From the NCBI GenBank assembly GCA_963695075.1, contig CAVOFR010000005.1, positions 434,001-498,000 on the forward strand: a stretch of DNA of 64,000 bases, written 5' to 3'. Made by a program: the position numbers and the translations under genes. Shown here one piece after another: positions 51,379 to 59,912 of the stretch. Position 1 is the stretch's first letter, and the number at the start of each line of letters is the position of its first letter. Source of the stretch: CAWCAL01 sp963695075. Its GTDB lineage: Bacteria; Actinomycetota; Acidimicrobiia; Acidimicrobiales; CAWCAL01. The notes under the pieces were generated by a model. The model saw nothing but the letters and a program-made list of their open reading frames with translations, had not been told where the DNA came from and ran no database searches.

Positions 51379-52427
51379 CAGGTCACCTCGGCCCATCGAT
51401 CGGTGAGTGCGATGAGCACACCGGCCGCGGGCAGGTTGTCGGAGTCGGGAAGGGTGATGGTCGGGTCGATCATGTCGAGGGTCGGCTGGCCCTCGGCGCG
51501 CCATCCGGCGTCGGCGAGGGCCTGTCGGACATCGTCGCGCGATGCGATGGCCTCGGCCGCCGAGTTCTGGTTCGCCGGCGCGACCGCGACGACGTCGGCG
51601 GTGATGACGGGGTCGGGCGCGACCACCGTGAGCCGGTCGCGGTCGCGGCTGGTGTCCACCACCGGCGCGGCGACGGCTTCGATGGAGCCGACGACGTCGA
51701 AGAACGCCGGTGTGAGCAGGAGCTGATCCAGCGGCGTCCCGGCCGGAGGGGTGTGGTCGGGCACGGCGGCCTCGAGCCCGGCCAGCCAGCTGCTGTATCT
51801 GCGGTCGAGGTCGTTGGAGGCGTAGTCGGTGCGATCGAGGAAGTCGGCGGTGAGCTGGGCGGTGGTGAGGAGTCCCTCGGTGTCGATGTCGGGCGGACTG
51901 TGGCCCGGCTTCGGTTCGCCCCACGAAGGGCTGCCGCCCAGGTCGGCCCATGTCGTGTCCACCGAGTCACCGATGCACGACCAGGTGAGGCCGCAGGCCT
52001 CGGCGAGCACGTCGGCCCGGTCGGTCCGGCTGACGATGACCACCGGTGAGCGGGCGCCGACGTCGATGGGGTCGGCGAGGACCGGGTCGGACAGATCGGC
52101 CCGGCGTCGGTCCTCGATCATCCCGGGCCAGGCACGAGCCGTCAGCCAGACGTCGAACCCGAGATCCTCGCCGGCGCCGGCTCCGAACAGAGCGTCCGCC
52201 GTCCGACCGGCCGGTTCGGTGCGGACCTCGAAACCGGCATCGGCCAGGACGGTGCACGCCGCCTCGACCTCGGTGGCGCAGAGGACCCGCCCTCCGTCGC
52301 CGTTCGATGAGTCCCCACCGGGCGGCCCTCCGGACGCGTTGGCGTCGTCGTCGTCGATGAGGCTTCGGGCGGCGACTGCTCCGGCGATCATGGCGGCCGC
52401 GGCGAGCAGCGCCAGAAGTCGGCGCAT
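51378..52427 (-). CDS. Secreted solute-binding-like protein, partner of the VWA lipoprotein
   Basis: 349 residues with an N-terminal signal helix (LLALLAAAAMIAGAVAA) and no lipobox cysteine. The body has the layout of a type II periplasmic binding protein (FDVWLTARAWPGMIEDRR, RSPVVIVSRTDRADVL). Its stop overlaps the VWA gene's start. No permease or ATPase gene is nearby, so the pair is probably not a transport system. Confidence 0.72.
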   Translation of the reverse strand: MRRLLALLAAAAMIAGAVAARSLIDDDDANASGGPPGGDSSNGDGGRVLCATEVEAACTVLADAGFEVRTEPAGRTADALFGAGAGEDLGFDVWLTARAWPGMIEDRRRADLSDPVLADPIDVGARSPVVIVSRTDRADVLAEACGLTWSCIGDSVDTTWADLGGSPSWGEPKPGHSPPDIDTEGLLTTAQLTADFLDRTDYASNDLDRRYSSWLAGLEAAVPDHTPPAGTPLDQLLLTPAFFDVVGSIEAVAAPVVDTSRDRDRLTVVAPDPVITADVVAVAPANQNSAAEAIASRDDVRQALADAGWRAEGQPTLDMIDPTITLPDSDNLPAAGVLIALTDRWAEVT

Positions 52428-52456
52428 AGGGGGAACGTACTTGCTGTGGCCTCGGA

Positions 52457-53338
52457 TCAGGCGACGAGGGCCGCGGCCGGCGCATCCTCACGCAGGCGTC
52501 CGGCGGCGAGACGCTGTTCGACTTCGCTGCGACCCTCGGGGCAGTCGAGCAGGTGTGGGCACCATCCGCACAGCGGTCCGGTCTGGGGTTCGAACGTGTC
52601 GTGTTCGCACGCGTCGAGCACTTTGTCCCAGGTGGAGCGCAGCACGGTGGTGGCTTCGGCCATGGTCTCGTCGGAGACGTCGACCTCGATCACCGTGGTG
52701 CCCAGGTAGAGGAGCCTGGCCCGGGTCGGTGCGGCGTCGAGCTCTGCGAGCGCGGCTGCATAGAGCAGGACCTGGCGCAACTTGTCGTCGCGGAAGCGGG
52801 GCCGAGGGGGGCGGCCGGACTTGTAGTCGCTGACCACGAGGCCGTCGGAGGCGCGCTCGACCCGATCGATGACGCCGACGAACGGCACGCCGTCGAGCTC
52901 GACCTCGACCCGCTGCTCGGTGCTGTGGACGTCGATGGTGGCGGGGTCCTCGAGTCTCCAGAGACCCTCGATGGCGTACCAACCCTTCCAGCGGAATTCC
53001 TTTTCGGCCGCGGGGTCGAGATCGAGCTCGGCGAAGTCGTCCCGAGCCGCGGTCTCCGGCCAGGTCTCCCGAGCCAGGTCCCTGGCCCGCTCGATCGTGC
53101 GATGGGCCGGGTCCTCGGTCAGGAGCAGCTCGAGCACGCGGTGGGCGAAGGTGCCGACCAGTGCGGCTTCGCCCGACGGCTCGGCTCGGTTCTCGATGTA
53201 GCGGAACCGCCACCGGCGGGGGCACTGATCGAACGTCCCGGCCGCCGACGGGGAGAGCCGGCGGGGGATGGACACCGGCATCTCGGACATGGCGGTCTGC
53301 TCGCCGACCTGTTCCGGAGCTACTGCGGTGGAATCCAT
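52457..53338 (-). CDS. RecB-family PD-(D/E)XK nuclease with Fe-S cysteines
   Basis: 293 residues. An N-terminal Cys (FDQCPRRWRFRY) and three C-terminal cysteines (LCGWCPHLLDCPEG) form the 4Fe-4S pattern of AddB/Cas4-like exonucleases. The nuclease core reads FVGVIDRVE ... VVSDYKSG, with the catalytic Asp and the DxK motif, followed by a Gln in LRQVLLYAAAL (motif QxxxY). No helicase or CRISPR gene is nearby, so it is a stand-alone repair-type nuclease. ATG 53338 is the longest start; ATG 53290 is possible. Confidence 0.88.
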   Translation of the reverse strand: MDSTAVAPEQVGEQTAMSEMPVSIPRRLSPSAAGTFDQCPRRWRFRYIENRAEPSGEAALVGTFAHRVLELLLTEDPAHRTIERARDLARETWPETAARDDFAELDLDPAAEKEFRWKGWYAIEGLWRLEDPATIDVHSTEQRVEVELDGVPFVGVIDRVERASDGLVVSDYKSGRPPRPRFRDDKLRQVLLYAAALAELDAAPTRARLLYLGTTVIEVDVSDETMAEATTVLRSTWDKVLDACEHDTFEPQTGPLCGWCPHLLDCPEGRSEVEQRLAAGRLREDAPAAALVA

Positions 53339-53709
53339 GGGTTCAGTTGTACTCAGGGGGTGTGACAGTCACATTTGGCGCAGCGATAATCCGCTGCGCC
53401 GGCTTCGCCATCGGGTTCTGGCGCGGCGCTGCTCCGCCTTGTCTCTTGGCGCAGCGATAATCCGCTGCGCCGGCTTCGCCATCGGGTTCTGGCGCGGCGC
53501 TGCTCCGCCTTGTCTCTTGGCGCAGCGATAATCCGCTGCGCCGGCTTCGCCATGTTGCTTGGCGCAGCGATAATCCGCTGCGCCGGCTTCGCCATCGGGT
53601 TCTGGCGCGGCGCTGCTCCGCCTTGCGGCTGCGCAGCGTTACGTTCCTCATCGGACCACAGTCTAGTTACATCGCTGTGATTCGCCAGCCTGTTCGGGCC
53701 GCTCGGTCC
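53339..53709. other. 371-bp gene-free region holding palindromic repeats
   Basis: No gene is supportable here. Most of it is the tandem palindromic array at 53375-53624. The remaining 85 bp lead to the stop of the LysM gene; short open frames within it are products of the repeat. Confidence 0.8.
53375..53624. repeat. Tandem 71-bp palindromic (REP-like) repeat array
   Basis: Unit starts at 53375, 53446, 53517 and 53559 (TTGGCGCAGCG) give spacings of 71, 71 and 42. Three units are full length and one lacks about 29 bp of its second half. Each begins with GCGCAGCG-ATAATC-CGCTGCGC, a perfect 8-bp stem, followed by GGCTTCGCC and GGCGCGGCGCTGCTCCGCC, both able to fold. Copies are identical where they overlap. 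There are no variable spacers, so it is not a CRISPR array. Confidence 0.9.
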
Positions 53710-54099
53710 CTACTCGGAGGTGTCGGCAGTGGTATCGGGTGGCGGGATGAGCAGCTCGTCGTCGATCGACAGGCTGTTCGGGTCGGCCAGATCGTTGATG
53801 TCGATGATCGCCTCAGCCGTCGTTCCGAACTTCTCGGCCAGGCCGGACAGGGTGTCGCCCGAGACCACGACGTAGACGCGCGGGGCGGTCGGCGGAATGG
53901 TCGTGGTGCCGGCCACCTGGGCGATGGTCACCTCGGGTGTCGTGGTCGGCAGCGGGTTCTCGCTGGGGCTGTCCAGCACGCTTCCGGCGCAGCCGGTGAA
54001 GGTGAGAGCGGTCGCGGCCATCGCCCCGACCAGGATCTGTCGGGTTCTGGACATCGAATGTTCGCCGTTTCCGGGGGTCATGCGTGTGGGGATGTGCAT
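53710..54099 (-). CDS. LysM-domain lipoprotein
   Basis: About 129 residues: a signal helix with lipobox TFTGC, a Pro/Thr linker, and one LysM domain (VYVVVSGDTLSGLAEKFGTT ... INDL). LysM binds peptidoglycan, so the protein is probably tethered to both membrane and wall. ATG 54099 is preferred because AGGAGAGG sits 5 bases upstream; ATG 54054 (MSRTRQILVG) is an alternative that still includes the whole signal peptide. Divergent from phoD. Confidence 0.82.
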   Translation of the reverse strand: MHIPTRMTPGNGEHSMSRTRQILVGAMAATALTFTGCAGSVLDSPSENPLPTTTPEVTIAQVAGTTTIPPTAPRVYVVVSGDTLSGLAEKFGTTAEAIIDINDLADPNSLSIDDELLIPPPDTTADTSE

Positions 54100-54238
54100 G
54101 GGCGACCTCTCCTGCCCGTTCCTCAGAAGATACTCCCGCAGGAGTGGAGCGCAATGTTGGATGGTCCGCCCGCCCCGAGAGAGGCGCGCGAGGCCCGAAT
54201 TGGGGAAGACTTGGAGAAGGCGGACCGGGGGTCTGGAC

Positions 54239-55873
54239 ATGGATCGACGACAGTTTCTCCGATCGGGCGCGGCGAGTGGTGTCGCGGCGGCGGTCGGTGT
54301 GGGTGCGGGCTCCGCGCAGGCGTGGGCAACGCCCGACGCCGTCGGTGGCTTCGCCGGTGGATCATCTGCGGCACCGCCGGGTGGCCACTTCCCGCAGGGC
54401 GTGGCGTCGGGACTGGAGTCGGACACGACGGCCGTGCTGTGGACGCGCGTGCGCCCGCCCGACGACGGAGGTGACGTCGCGGTGCAGTGGGCTGTCGCCA
54501 CCGACCCGGGATTCGATTCGCTGGTCGCGACCGGATCGACGGTGGCGTCGGCCGGTGCGGACTGGACCGTGAAGGTCCGGGTCGAGGGTCTGGCGCCGGG
54601 AAGCGCCTACAACTACGGGTTCTTCGCCCGCGACGCGTACAGCCCGATCGGGAGGGCCCGCACGCTACCGCCCGCGGGTTCGACGCCCGAGCGGCTCCGG
54701 CTGGCGTTCGCGTCGTGCCAGAACTACGGCTCCGGCCTCTATCCGGCCCATCGAGCGATCGCGGCCGAGGACATCGATGCGTTCGTGTGGTTGGGTGACT
54801 ACATCTACGAGTCGAGCGATCTGGCCGACGGCTTCGGAGGGATCGGTGATCTGTTCGTGCCTGCGCCGCGCCAGGACACCACCGAGCGGGCAACCGACCT
54901 GGCCAGCTACCGGGCCAAGTACAAGCTGTACCGGTCCGATCCCGATCTGCAGGCGAACCACGCCAATCACCCGATGGTGCCGGTGTGGGACGACCACGAG
55001 TTCCGCAACGACTACGACCGCGAGTCGGTCGAGGCCGATCCCGCTCGGGCCGGCGCCGCCTACCAGGTGTGGTTCGAGTACATGCCGGTGATGCCGATCG
55101 AGGGCACGCGGATCCATCGTTCGCTGCGGTGGGGCAACCTGGCCGAGCTGTTCATGCTCGACACCCGACAGTTCCGCGACCGGCACGTCGGCGGGATCCT
55201 CAACTTCATCACCGTCGACTCGCCGTTGCAGGCCGAGGGCCGCACGATGCTCGGCGATCCCCAGCGCCAGTGGCTGTTCGACGGCCTCACCGCGGCCGAG
55301 GCCGAGGGGATCCGATTCAAGATCCTCGGCAACCAGGTGATGATGGCGCCTCTGCGGCTGATCGACCTCGACAACGAGGGGTTGCGGAACATCATCCCGA
55401 ACCTCGCCCGCAACGCGGGTCTGTATCTCACCGATGACCCGTGGGACGGCTACCAGTGGGAGCGACGGGCGGTGCTCGAGCACATCGAGCATGGTGGCAT
55501 CGGCAACGTCAGCGTGCTGACCGGCGACATCCACATGTTCTGGACCGCGGGCCTGCAGCCCGACTACGACGACCCCGCGTCGCCGGTGGTGGCCAACGAG
55601 TTCGTCGGGGGTGCCATCTCGTCGACGGGGCTGGACGTCGTGGGCGATCTCGCCGATTCTCTCGGTCAGGGGGCCCGAAACCTGTCGCCGGGGTTCGCGT
55701 ACACCGACCTGCGGCGCAAGGGGTACGGCGTGATCGACATCGACGGAGCGAGCGGGACCCAGACCGTCGAGTACCGGGTCGTCGACGCGCTGCGATTCGA
55801 GGGCGAACCGATGACCAGCGCGAGGTTCACGACAGAAGAGGGGTCGCTGACGATGGCCGTCGAGGAGTTCTGA
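54239..55873 (+). CDS. phoD: PhoD-type alkaline phosphatase/phosphodiesterase
   Basis: Tat-exported metallophosphatase of 544 residues. The signal has DRRQFLRSGAASG, then a PhoD N-terminal beta domain (FPQGVASGLESDTTAVLWTR) and the catalytic domain with FASCQNY, WLGDYIYES, VWDDHEFRNDY and LTGDIHMFW, all metal or active-site motifs. PhoD hydrolyses phosphate mono- and diesters outside the cell and is usually phosphate-starvation induced, though no Pho box is evident. ATG 54239 immediately precedes the Tat motif. Confidence 0.92.
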   Translation: MDRRQFLRSGAASGVAAAVGVGAGSAQAWATPDAVGGFAGGSSAAPPGGHFPQGVASGLESDTTAVLWTRVRPPDDGGDVAVQWAVATDPGFDSLVATGSTVASAGADWTVKVRVEGLAPGSAYNYGFFARDAYSPIGRARTLPPAGSTPERLRLAFASCQNYGSGLYPAHRAIAAEDIDAFVWLGDYIYESSDLADGFGGIGDLFVPAPRQDTTERATDLASYRAKYKLYRSDPDLQANHANHPMVPVWDDHEFRNDYDRESVEADPARAGAAYQVWFEYMPVMPIEGTRIHRSLRWGNLAELFMLDTRQFRDRHVGGILNFITVDSPLQAEGRTMLGDPQRQWLFDGLTAAEAEGIRFKILGNQVMMAPLRLIDLDNEGLRNIIPNLARNAGLYLTDDPWDGYQWERRAVLEHIEHGGIGNVSVLTGDIHMFWTAGLQPDYDDPASPVVANEFVGGAISSTGLDVVGDLADSLGQGARNLSPGFAYTDLRRKGYGVIDIDGASGTQTVEYRVVDALRFEGEPMTSARFTTEEGSLTMAVEEF

Positions 55874-55877
55874 CCCA

Positions 55878-55948
55878 CCCCCTCGACGAACTTTGTGCCG
55901 TGGCTCGCATATGCGTACCGCCACGGCACAAAGTTCGTCGGGAGGGGG
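55878..55948. terminator. 20-bp perfect hairpin, CGCATATGCG loop class
   Basis: Arms 55884-55903 and 55921-55940 are exact reverse complements (CGACGAACTTTGTGCCGTGG), extended outward by CCCCCT/AGGGGG. The loop contains the palindrome CGCATATGCG (55906-55915). It lies between convergent genes. The 17-nt loop is the exact reverse complement of the loop at 57484. Confidence 0.8.
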
Positions 55949-55951
55949 AGA

Positions 55952-56848
55952 TCAGCGGATGAGGGACTGGATCTGGCGGACGGTCAGCTCGGTTGCGGTC
56001 GAGGTCACCGCGCCGTCGACGATGGTGCCCGCCCCGCCGATGGTGGAGGTCCAGTCGACCGTGTAGTGCAGCCGGGCGGTGGTGGAGTAGGTGCCGTGGA
56101 TGTCGTAGGTGTGGGCGCAGCCTCCGCCGGCGGTGGTCGGGGCCGGGGTACAGGTGAGAACGGGCGAGCCGTCGCCCGGGTCGACGGTGAGGTGGGTGGG
56201 CGTCGCGGTGATGGTCACCGTGACCGGCCCGTCGGTGGCCGCTTCGGTGAGGACCGTCGTCGTGGCCGGCGTGGTGGCGAACCAGGCCGGGATCGCCACC
56301 ACGTGAGAGTCGACCGGCGGGCTGGTCACGAGCTCGGGCCGGTGGAGGGAGACGATGGCGATGGCGGCCGAGAGAGCGGCCTGCTGGTTGGGTCGGGCAT
56401 CGGTGATGCCGGCCAGCGCCAGGGTCGGAGCACCGTCGAGGTACGAGACGCCGCCGGCGCCGACACAGACCCGGAACACCCAGTGATCGCCCGGTGGGGC
56501 CGGATGCGGAATCGACACCCCGATCGCCCCGGCGAGGGCAGCGTTGTTGTCGGTGCCGTCGGAGATGAGGATCTCGTTGGGCAACGACTCGCCGCCCCGA
56601 TCACACGGGACGTACGCGGGCCGGGGTCGCGGGCGGGGGGACGGTGTGGGGTCCGAGGAGCCGGAGCTGCCGGGCTCGATGTGCGAGCCGTCGATTCGGC
56701 AGTCGTCGTCGGTGCACGAAGGTTCGGCGAGGGCGATCGACGAGCTGGCCCCGATGAGGACCGCCACGCCCATGAGAATCCGAAACGTCATGCGCACCAC
56801 GTGAGGTCCTCCGGGAGTGAATCCGGTCGGCGGCCGGCGATCGTTCAT
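55952..56848 (-). CDS. Secreted protein with PKD-like C-terminal domain
   Basis: 298 residues: signal region (FRILMGVAVLIGASSSIALA), a Cys/Pro-rich segment, a middle region with HWVFRVCVGAGG, and a C-terminal beta-sandwich with VDPGDGSPVLTC and HTYDIHGTYSTTARLHYTVDW, typical of PKD domains. The start ATG overlaps the stop of the lipoprotein gene (ATGA), so they are co-translated. Function unknown; probably part of the cell envelope. Confidence 0.68.
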   Translation of the reverse strand: MNDRRPPTGFTPGGPHVVRMTFRILMGVAVLIGASSSIALAEPSCTDDDCRIDGSHIEPGSSGSSDPTPSPRPRPRPAYVPCDRGGESLPNEILISDGTDNNAALAGAIGVSIPHPAPPGDHWVFRVCVGAGGVSYLDGAPTLALAGITDARPNQQAALSAAIAIVSLHRPELVTSPPVDSHVVAIPAWFATTPATTTVLTEAATDGPVTVTITATPTHLTVDPGDGSPVLTCTPAPTTAGGGCAHTYDIHGTYSTTARLHYTVDWTSTIGGAGTIVDGAVTSTATELTVRQIQSLIR

Positions 56849-57432
56849 TCGATGATCTCGTCGGGCGGGCAGGCGACACCGTCCCTGGCCAGGTCTTCGA
56901 CGAGCACCGACTCGAGCAGCGGCGTCGCCCCGGTGGTGGCGGTGACCTCGAGGGTGGACCGGGTCTCCTCGTCGCCGACGTCGATGATCCTGCACACGTC
57001 CATCCGGATGACACCCTCCTCGGGTTGCCAGATCCGCTCGACCCGCGCCCGGCTGGTCCGCTCGATCGGTCCGGCCACCTCGACGGCCAGATCGACCAGA
57101 TCGGCCGCGCCGCTCAGCAGCGTTTCCAACTCCCCGCGCACCGCGTCGGCCGTGCCCGCGGCGAAGGACAGGTCTTCGAGCTCGAACCACCGCTGGACCG
57201 CTGCGACAGCGGCCGCTTCCTCCGGACCGTCCGGCTCAGCGCCGAGGCCCCGAGTGGCCGGCGCGGTCGCGGTGGTCGAAGAGACGCGAGGCGCCGTCGG
57301 TGTCGTGGCCGGACTCCTCGTGGGGGTTGAGCCCTCCGCCTCGCCCAGACTTCCGTCGGTGCCCGGCGAGCACCCGGCGGCCAGGACGAAGGCCAGAACG
57401 ACGAGCCCGAGAAGCCGCGCTTGGTTCTGCAT
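56845..57432 (-). CDS. Lipoprotein of unknown function
   Basis: 195 residues with lipobox AAGC (Cys21), a Thr/Pro-rich linker to about residue 65, then a small alpha+beta domain (AAVAAVQRWFELEDLSFAAG ...). The domain's size and N-terminal helix recall NTF2-like lipoproteins, but the match is weak. Overlaps the PKD-like gene, so both may act together. Confidence 0.65.
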   Translation of the reverse strand: MQNQARLLGLVVLAFVLAAGCSPGTDGSLGEAEGSTPTRSPATTPTAPRVSSTTATAPATRGLGAEPDGPEEAAAVAAVQRWFELEDLSFAAGTADAVRGELETLLSGAADLVDLAVEVAGPIERTSRARVERIWQPEEGVIRMDVCRIIDVGDEETRSTLEVTATTGATPLLESVLVEDLARDGVACPPDEIIE

Positions 57433-57483
57433 CCTTTCCAGTATCTCTCATGCCTTTTCACTCCGCAACCGATATCCCTCACC

Positions 57484-57536
57484 CCGAACTTTGTGCTCTG
57501 CCGGTACGCATATGCGAGCCAGCGCACAAAGTTCGG
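57484..57536. terminator. 13-bp hairpin, CGCATATGCG loop class, inverted relative to 55878
   Basis: Arms 57484-57496 and 57524-57536 are exact reverse complements (CCGAACTTTGTGC). The loop segment CGGTACGCATATGCGAG is the exact reverse complement of the one at 55878. It lies 17 bp after the PI-PLC gene stop, placed as its terminator. Confidence 0.75.
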
Positions 57537-57553
57537 CGTTGGGTGGAGGGGGG

Positions 57554-58714
57554 CTAGCAGAGGGTGGCGGCGGCCCTTGCGTCGGCCACGGACCGTGACG
57601 AGGCGCCGGCGGGCAGCTCGGTCAGGTAGCCCGTCTCGGGGTCCGGTTCGCCGGGCGGGAAGTCGGTCGAGACGATCTGCGCTCCCGAGCCGAGGGCCGT
57701 GTCGCGTCGGGTCTCGTCGATCACCAGGCCGGCATCGGCTCGGGTCCGGACGATGCGCCCCTCGGCCACCGCCGCGCACAGGGCCGCCCCGTCCTCGGGA
57801 TCGTTGAGCTTCACGACTGCGCCGTCGGGTCGGTCCTGGCCGGCCGAGGTGAAGATCGCCCGGCCCTCGAGTCGAGGTGCGCCTTCGCGGTAGGCCTCGT
57901 CGACCTCACCACCGTTGTCGAGCACGAAGTAGACCTGGCCCCGGACGTCCTCGAGCGCGGGCCAGCCCTCGCCGTCGACGGCCTCGACCAGGGTCGCGGC
58001 GTCGCCCCGGACCTCGTCGGGCTCGAGGACGTCGTCGGGGTCGAAGACCGACCGGATCTCGGCGTCGAGGGTGTCGAGCACCTCCGGGGTCATGTCCTCG
58101 ACGACCGGCGTGAGATCGAACGGCTCGGGGAGCAGGTCGGCCTTGACCTCGATCAGGATGGGGATCGGTTCATGGTCGGGGTTGGCGTCGGACCACGCCT
58201 CGATCGTCTCCAGGCATTCGACCAGCGAGCCGCAGGTCGTCTCGAAGTCGATGTCCTGGACGTGCAGGACCTTCCACCCCGGCTCGTCGAGCGTCGGGTC
58301 GGGCGTGTGTTCGAGTCCGAAGAACGGAGGCCCTTCGGGCTCGGTGAACAGTCCGCCGTCTGGATCGGCGAACACGTCCAGCTCGAAGCTGCGCACGCCG
58401 CGGTCGAGCTGCTCGTCGAGGGGCGCATGGGTGTAACGCCACTCGGCCGCGCTCTCGCCCTGGTCGCTGACGAGCGGCAGGATGATGTCGAGCAGTTCGG
58501 GGTCGGGGGCGACGTGGTAGCTGTTGTGCGATCCGATCACCTGGATCTCGTTCATGCGCGGCACCGGTTCGGGTTGCGTGGTCGACAGGGGCGCCGTCGC
58601 CGGGGATCCGGTGAGCGCGGGGTCGGACCCGGTGCTCACCGCGTCGTCGGAGCACGCGCCGGCCAACAGGGCGCAGGCCGCCAAGGCGACCGCTGAGGTC
58701 CTGGTCCGGATCAT
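57554..58714 (-). CDS. Phosphatidylinositol-specific phospholipase C-like lipoprotein
   Basis: 386 residues. Lipobox LAGAC (Cys21) is followed by a TIM-barrel PI-PLC-like domain with QVIGSHNSYH (catalytic His region), DRGVRSFELDVFADP and HVQDIDFETTC. The layout fits the calcium-dependent actinobacterial PI-PLC-like family, which cleaves phosphodiester lipids or glycosyl-lipids outside the cell. Its ATG overlaps the galactokinase stop (ATGA). Confidence 0.85.
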   Translation of the reverse strand: MIRTRTSAVALAACALLAGACSDDAVSTGSDPALTGSPATAPLSTTQPEPVPRMNEIQVIGSHNSYHVAPDPELLDIILPLVSDQGESAAEWRYTHAPLDEQLDRGVRSFELDVFADPDGGLFTEPEGPPFFGLEHTPDPTLDEPGWKVLHVQDIDFETTCGSLVECLETIEAWSDANPDHEPIPILIEVKADLLPEPFDLTPVVEDMTPEVLDTLDAEIRSVFDPDDVLEPDEVRGDAATLVEAVDGEGWPALEDVRGQVYFVLDNGGEVDEAYREGAPRLEGRAIFTSAGQDRPDGAVVKLNDPEDGAALCAAVAEGRIVRTRADAGLVIDETRRDTALGSGAQIVSTDFPPGEPDPETGYLTELPAGASSRSVADARAAATLC

Positions 58715-59865
58715 CGCCGCTCCAGACTTGCGCCGGCGCCCGGTTCGCACAAGTACGCCGCCGCCCCCTCGGAACCCTCGAGCCCGCAGGCCCGGAACGT
58801 ATCGAGGGTCCGGCTCGCGAAGTCGCCGGTTGCGGCGCTCTCCACGATGGCCACCGCGCACCCGGCGAACCCGCCCCCGGTCATGCGGGCGCCCACACAC
58901 CCCGGGCTCGACAGCGCGGCCTCGACGACCGCGTCCAGCGCCGGACCGCTGACCTCGTACTCGTCGCGCAGGCCCCGGTGACTCTCGACCATCAGCCGAC
59001 CGAGCGCCGGCCCGTCGTCGGCTCGCATCGCTTCTGCTGCGGACAGCGTCCGCTCGTTCTCGGCCACCACGTACAGCGCCCGCCGCCGATCGAGCGGGTT
59101 CAGGTCGGGTGCAGTGGCGATCTGTTCGCTCGTGGCGTCACGCAGGGCCGTCACCCCGAGGGTGTGGGCCACCCGGCCGCACGCTTCTCGCCGATCGGTG
59201 TATTCGCTGTCGACCAGCCGGCGGCGGGTCCCGGTGTCGAGCACCACCACGGTCAGCCCGCCGGGGACCGGGACCGGTTCCATCTCCAGGGTGCGACAGT
59301 CGATCAGCGTGGCGTGGCCCGACTCGGCCGTGGCACAGATGAGCTGGTCCATGACGCCGCAAGGCACGCCGACGTGCTCGCGATCAGCGGTGACGGCCGC
59401 CAGCGCGCCGGCCACCGGGTCCCATGGCTCGCCCGCCAGCTCGGTGATGACCCGCGCTGCCGCCAGGTCGAGCGCGGCCGACGACGACAGGCCGCCGCCG
59501 ACCGGGATCGAAGTGGTGAGTGCCGCGTCGAACCCGCCGACGGCCATGCCCCGGTCGGCCAGCACGCGGGCGACGCCCTGGACGTAGACCGACCAGTCGT
59601 CGGCCCGTCGGTCGAGCGTGGCGGTCGACAGTTCGGCCGGCGGGTGGCCGGCGGACCAGAGGCGGATGAGGTCGTCGTTGCGCTTCCGAGCGGCCATCCA
59701 CGTGGCGTGGGGTATCGCCATGGGCAGGACGAAGCCGTCGTTGTAGTCGGTGTGCTCCCCGATGAGGTTCACCCGGCCGGGGGCCCGTACGACGACGTCG
59801 GCGTCGTGGCCCGTCTTCTGGCGTAGTGCAGCCAGCACCTGGTCGCGATCGGAGGACTCGGTCAT
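58711..59865 (-). CDS. galK: Galactokinase
   Basis: GHMP kinase of 384 residues making galactose-1-phosphate from galactose and ATP (Leloir pathway). All hallmarks are present: GRVNLIGEHTDYN, PVGGGLSSSAALDLAAA (ATP loop), and GARMTGGGFAGCAVAI. galT and galE are not nearby. The coupling to a PI-PLC-like lipoprotein is unusual and may be only positional. Confidence 0.95.
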   Translation of the reverse strand: MTESSDRDQVLAALRQKTGHDADVVVRAPGRVNLIGEHTDYNDGFVLPMAIPHATWMAARKRNDDLIRLWSAGHPPAELSTATLDRRADDWSVYVQGVARVLADRGMAVGGFDAALTTSIPVGGGLSSSAALDLAAARVITELAGEPWDPVAGALAAVTADREHVGVPCGVMDQLICATAESGHATLIDCRTLEMEPVPVPGGLTVVVLDTGTRRRLVDSEYTDRREACGRVAHTLGVTALRDATSEQIATAPDLNPLDRRRALYVVAENERTLSAAEAMRADDGPALGRLMVESHRGLRDEYEVSGPALDAVVEAALSSPGCVGARMTGGGFAGCAVAIVESAATGDFASRTLDTFRACGLEGSEGAAAYLCEPGAGASLERR

Positions 59866-59912
59866 CGACCAAGCGTGGCACGCGGTGGCGTGGCGCCGTA
59901 CCGTGAGCGGCG

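Noticed and set aside
53375..53624. CRISPR array
   Set aside because: Units are contiguous with no unique spacers, period 71 bp, and no cas genes are nearby; the RecB-like nuclease lacks CRISPR context.
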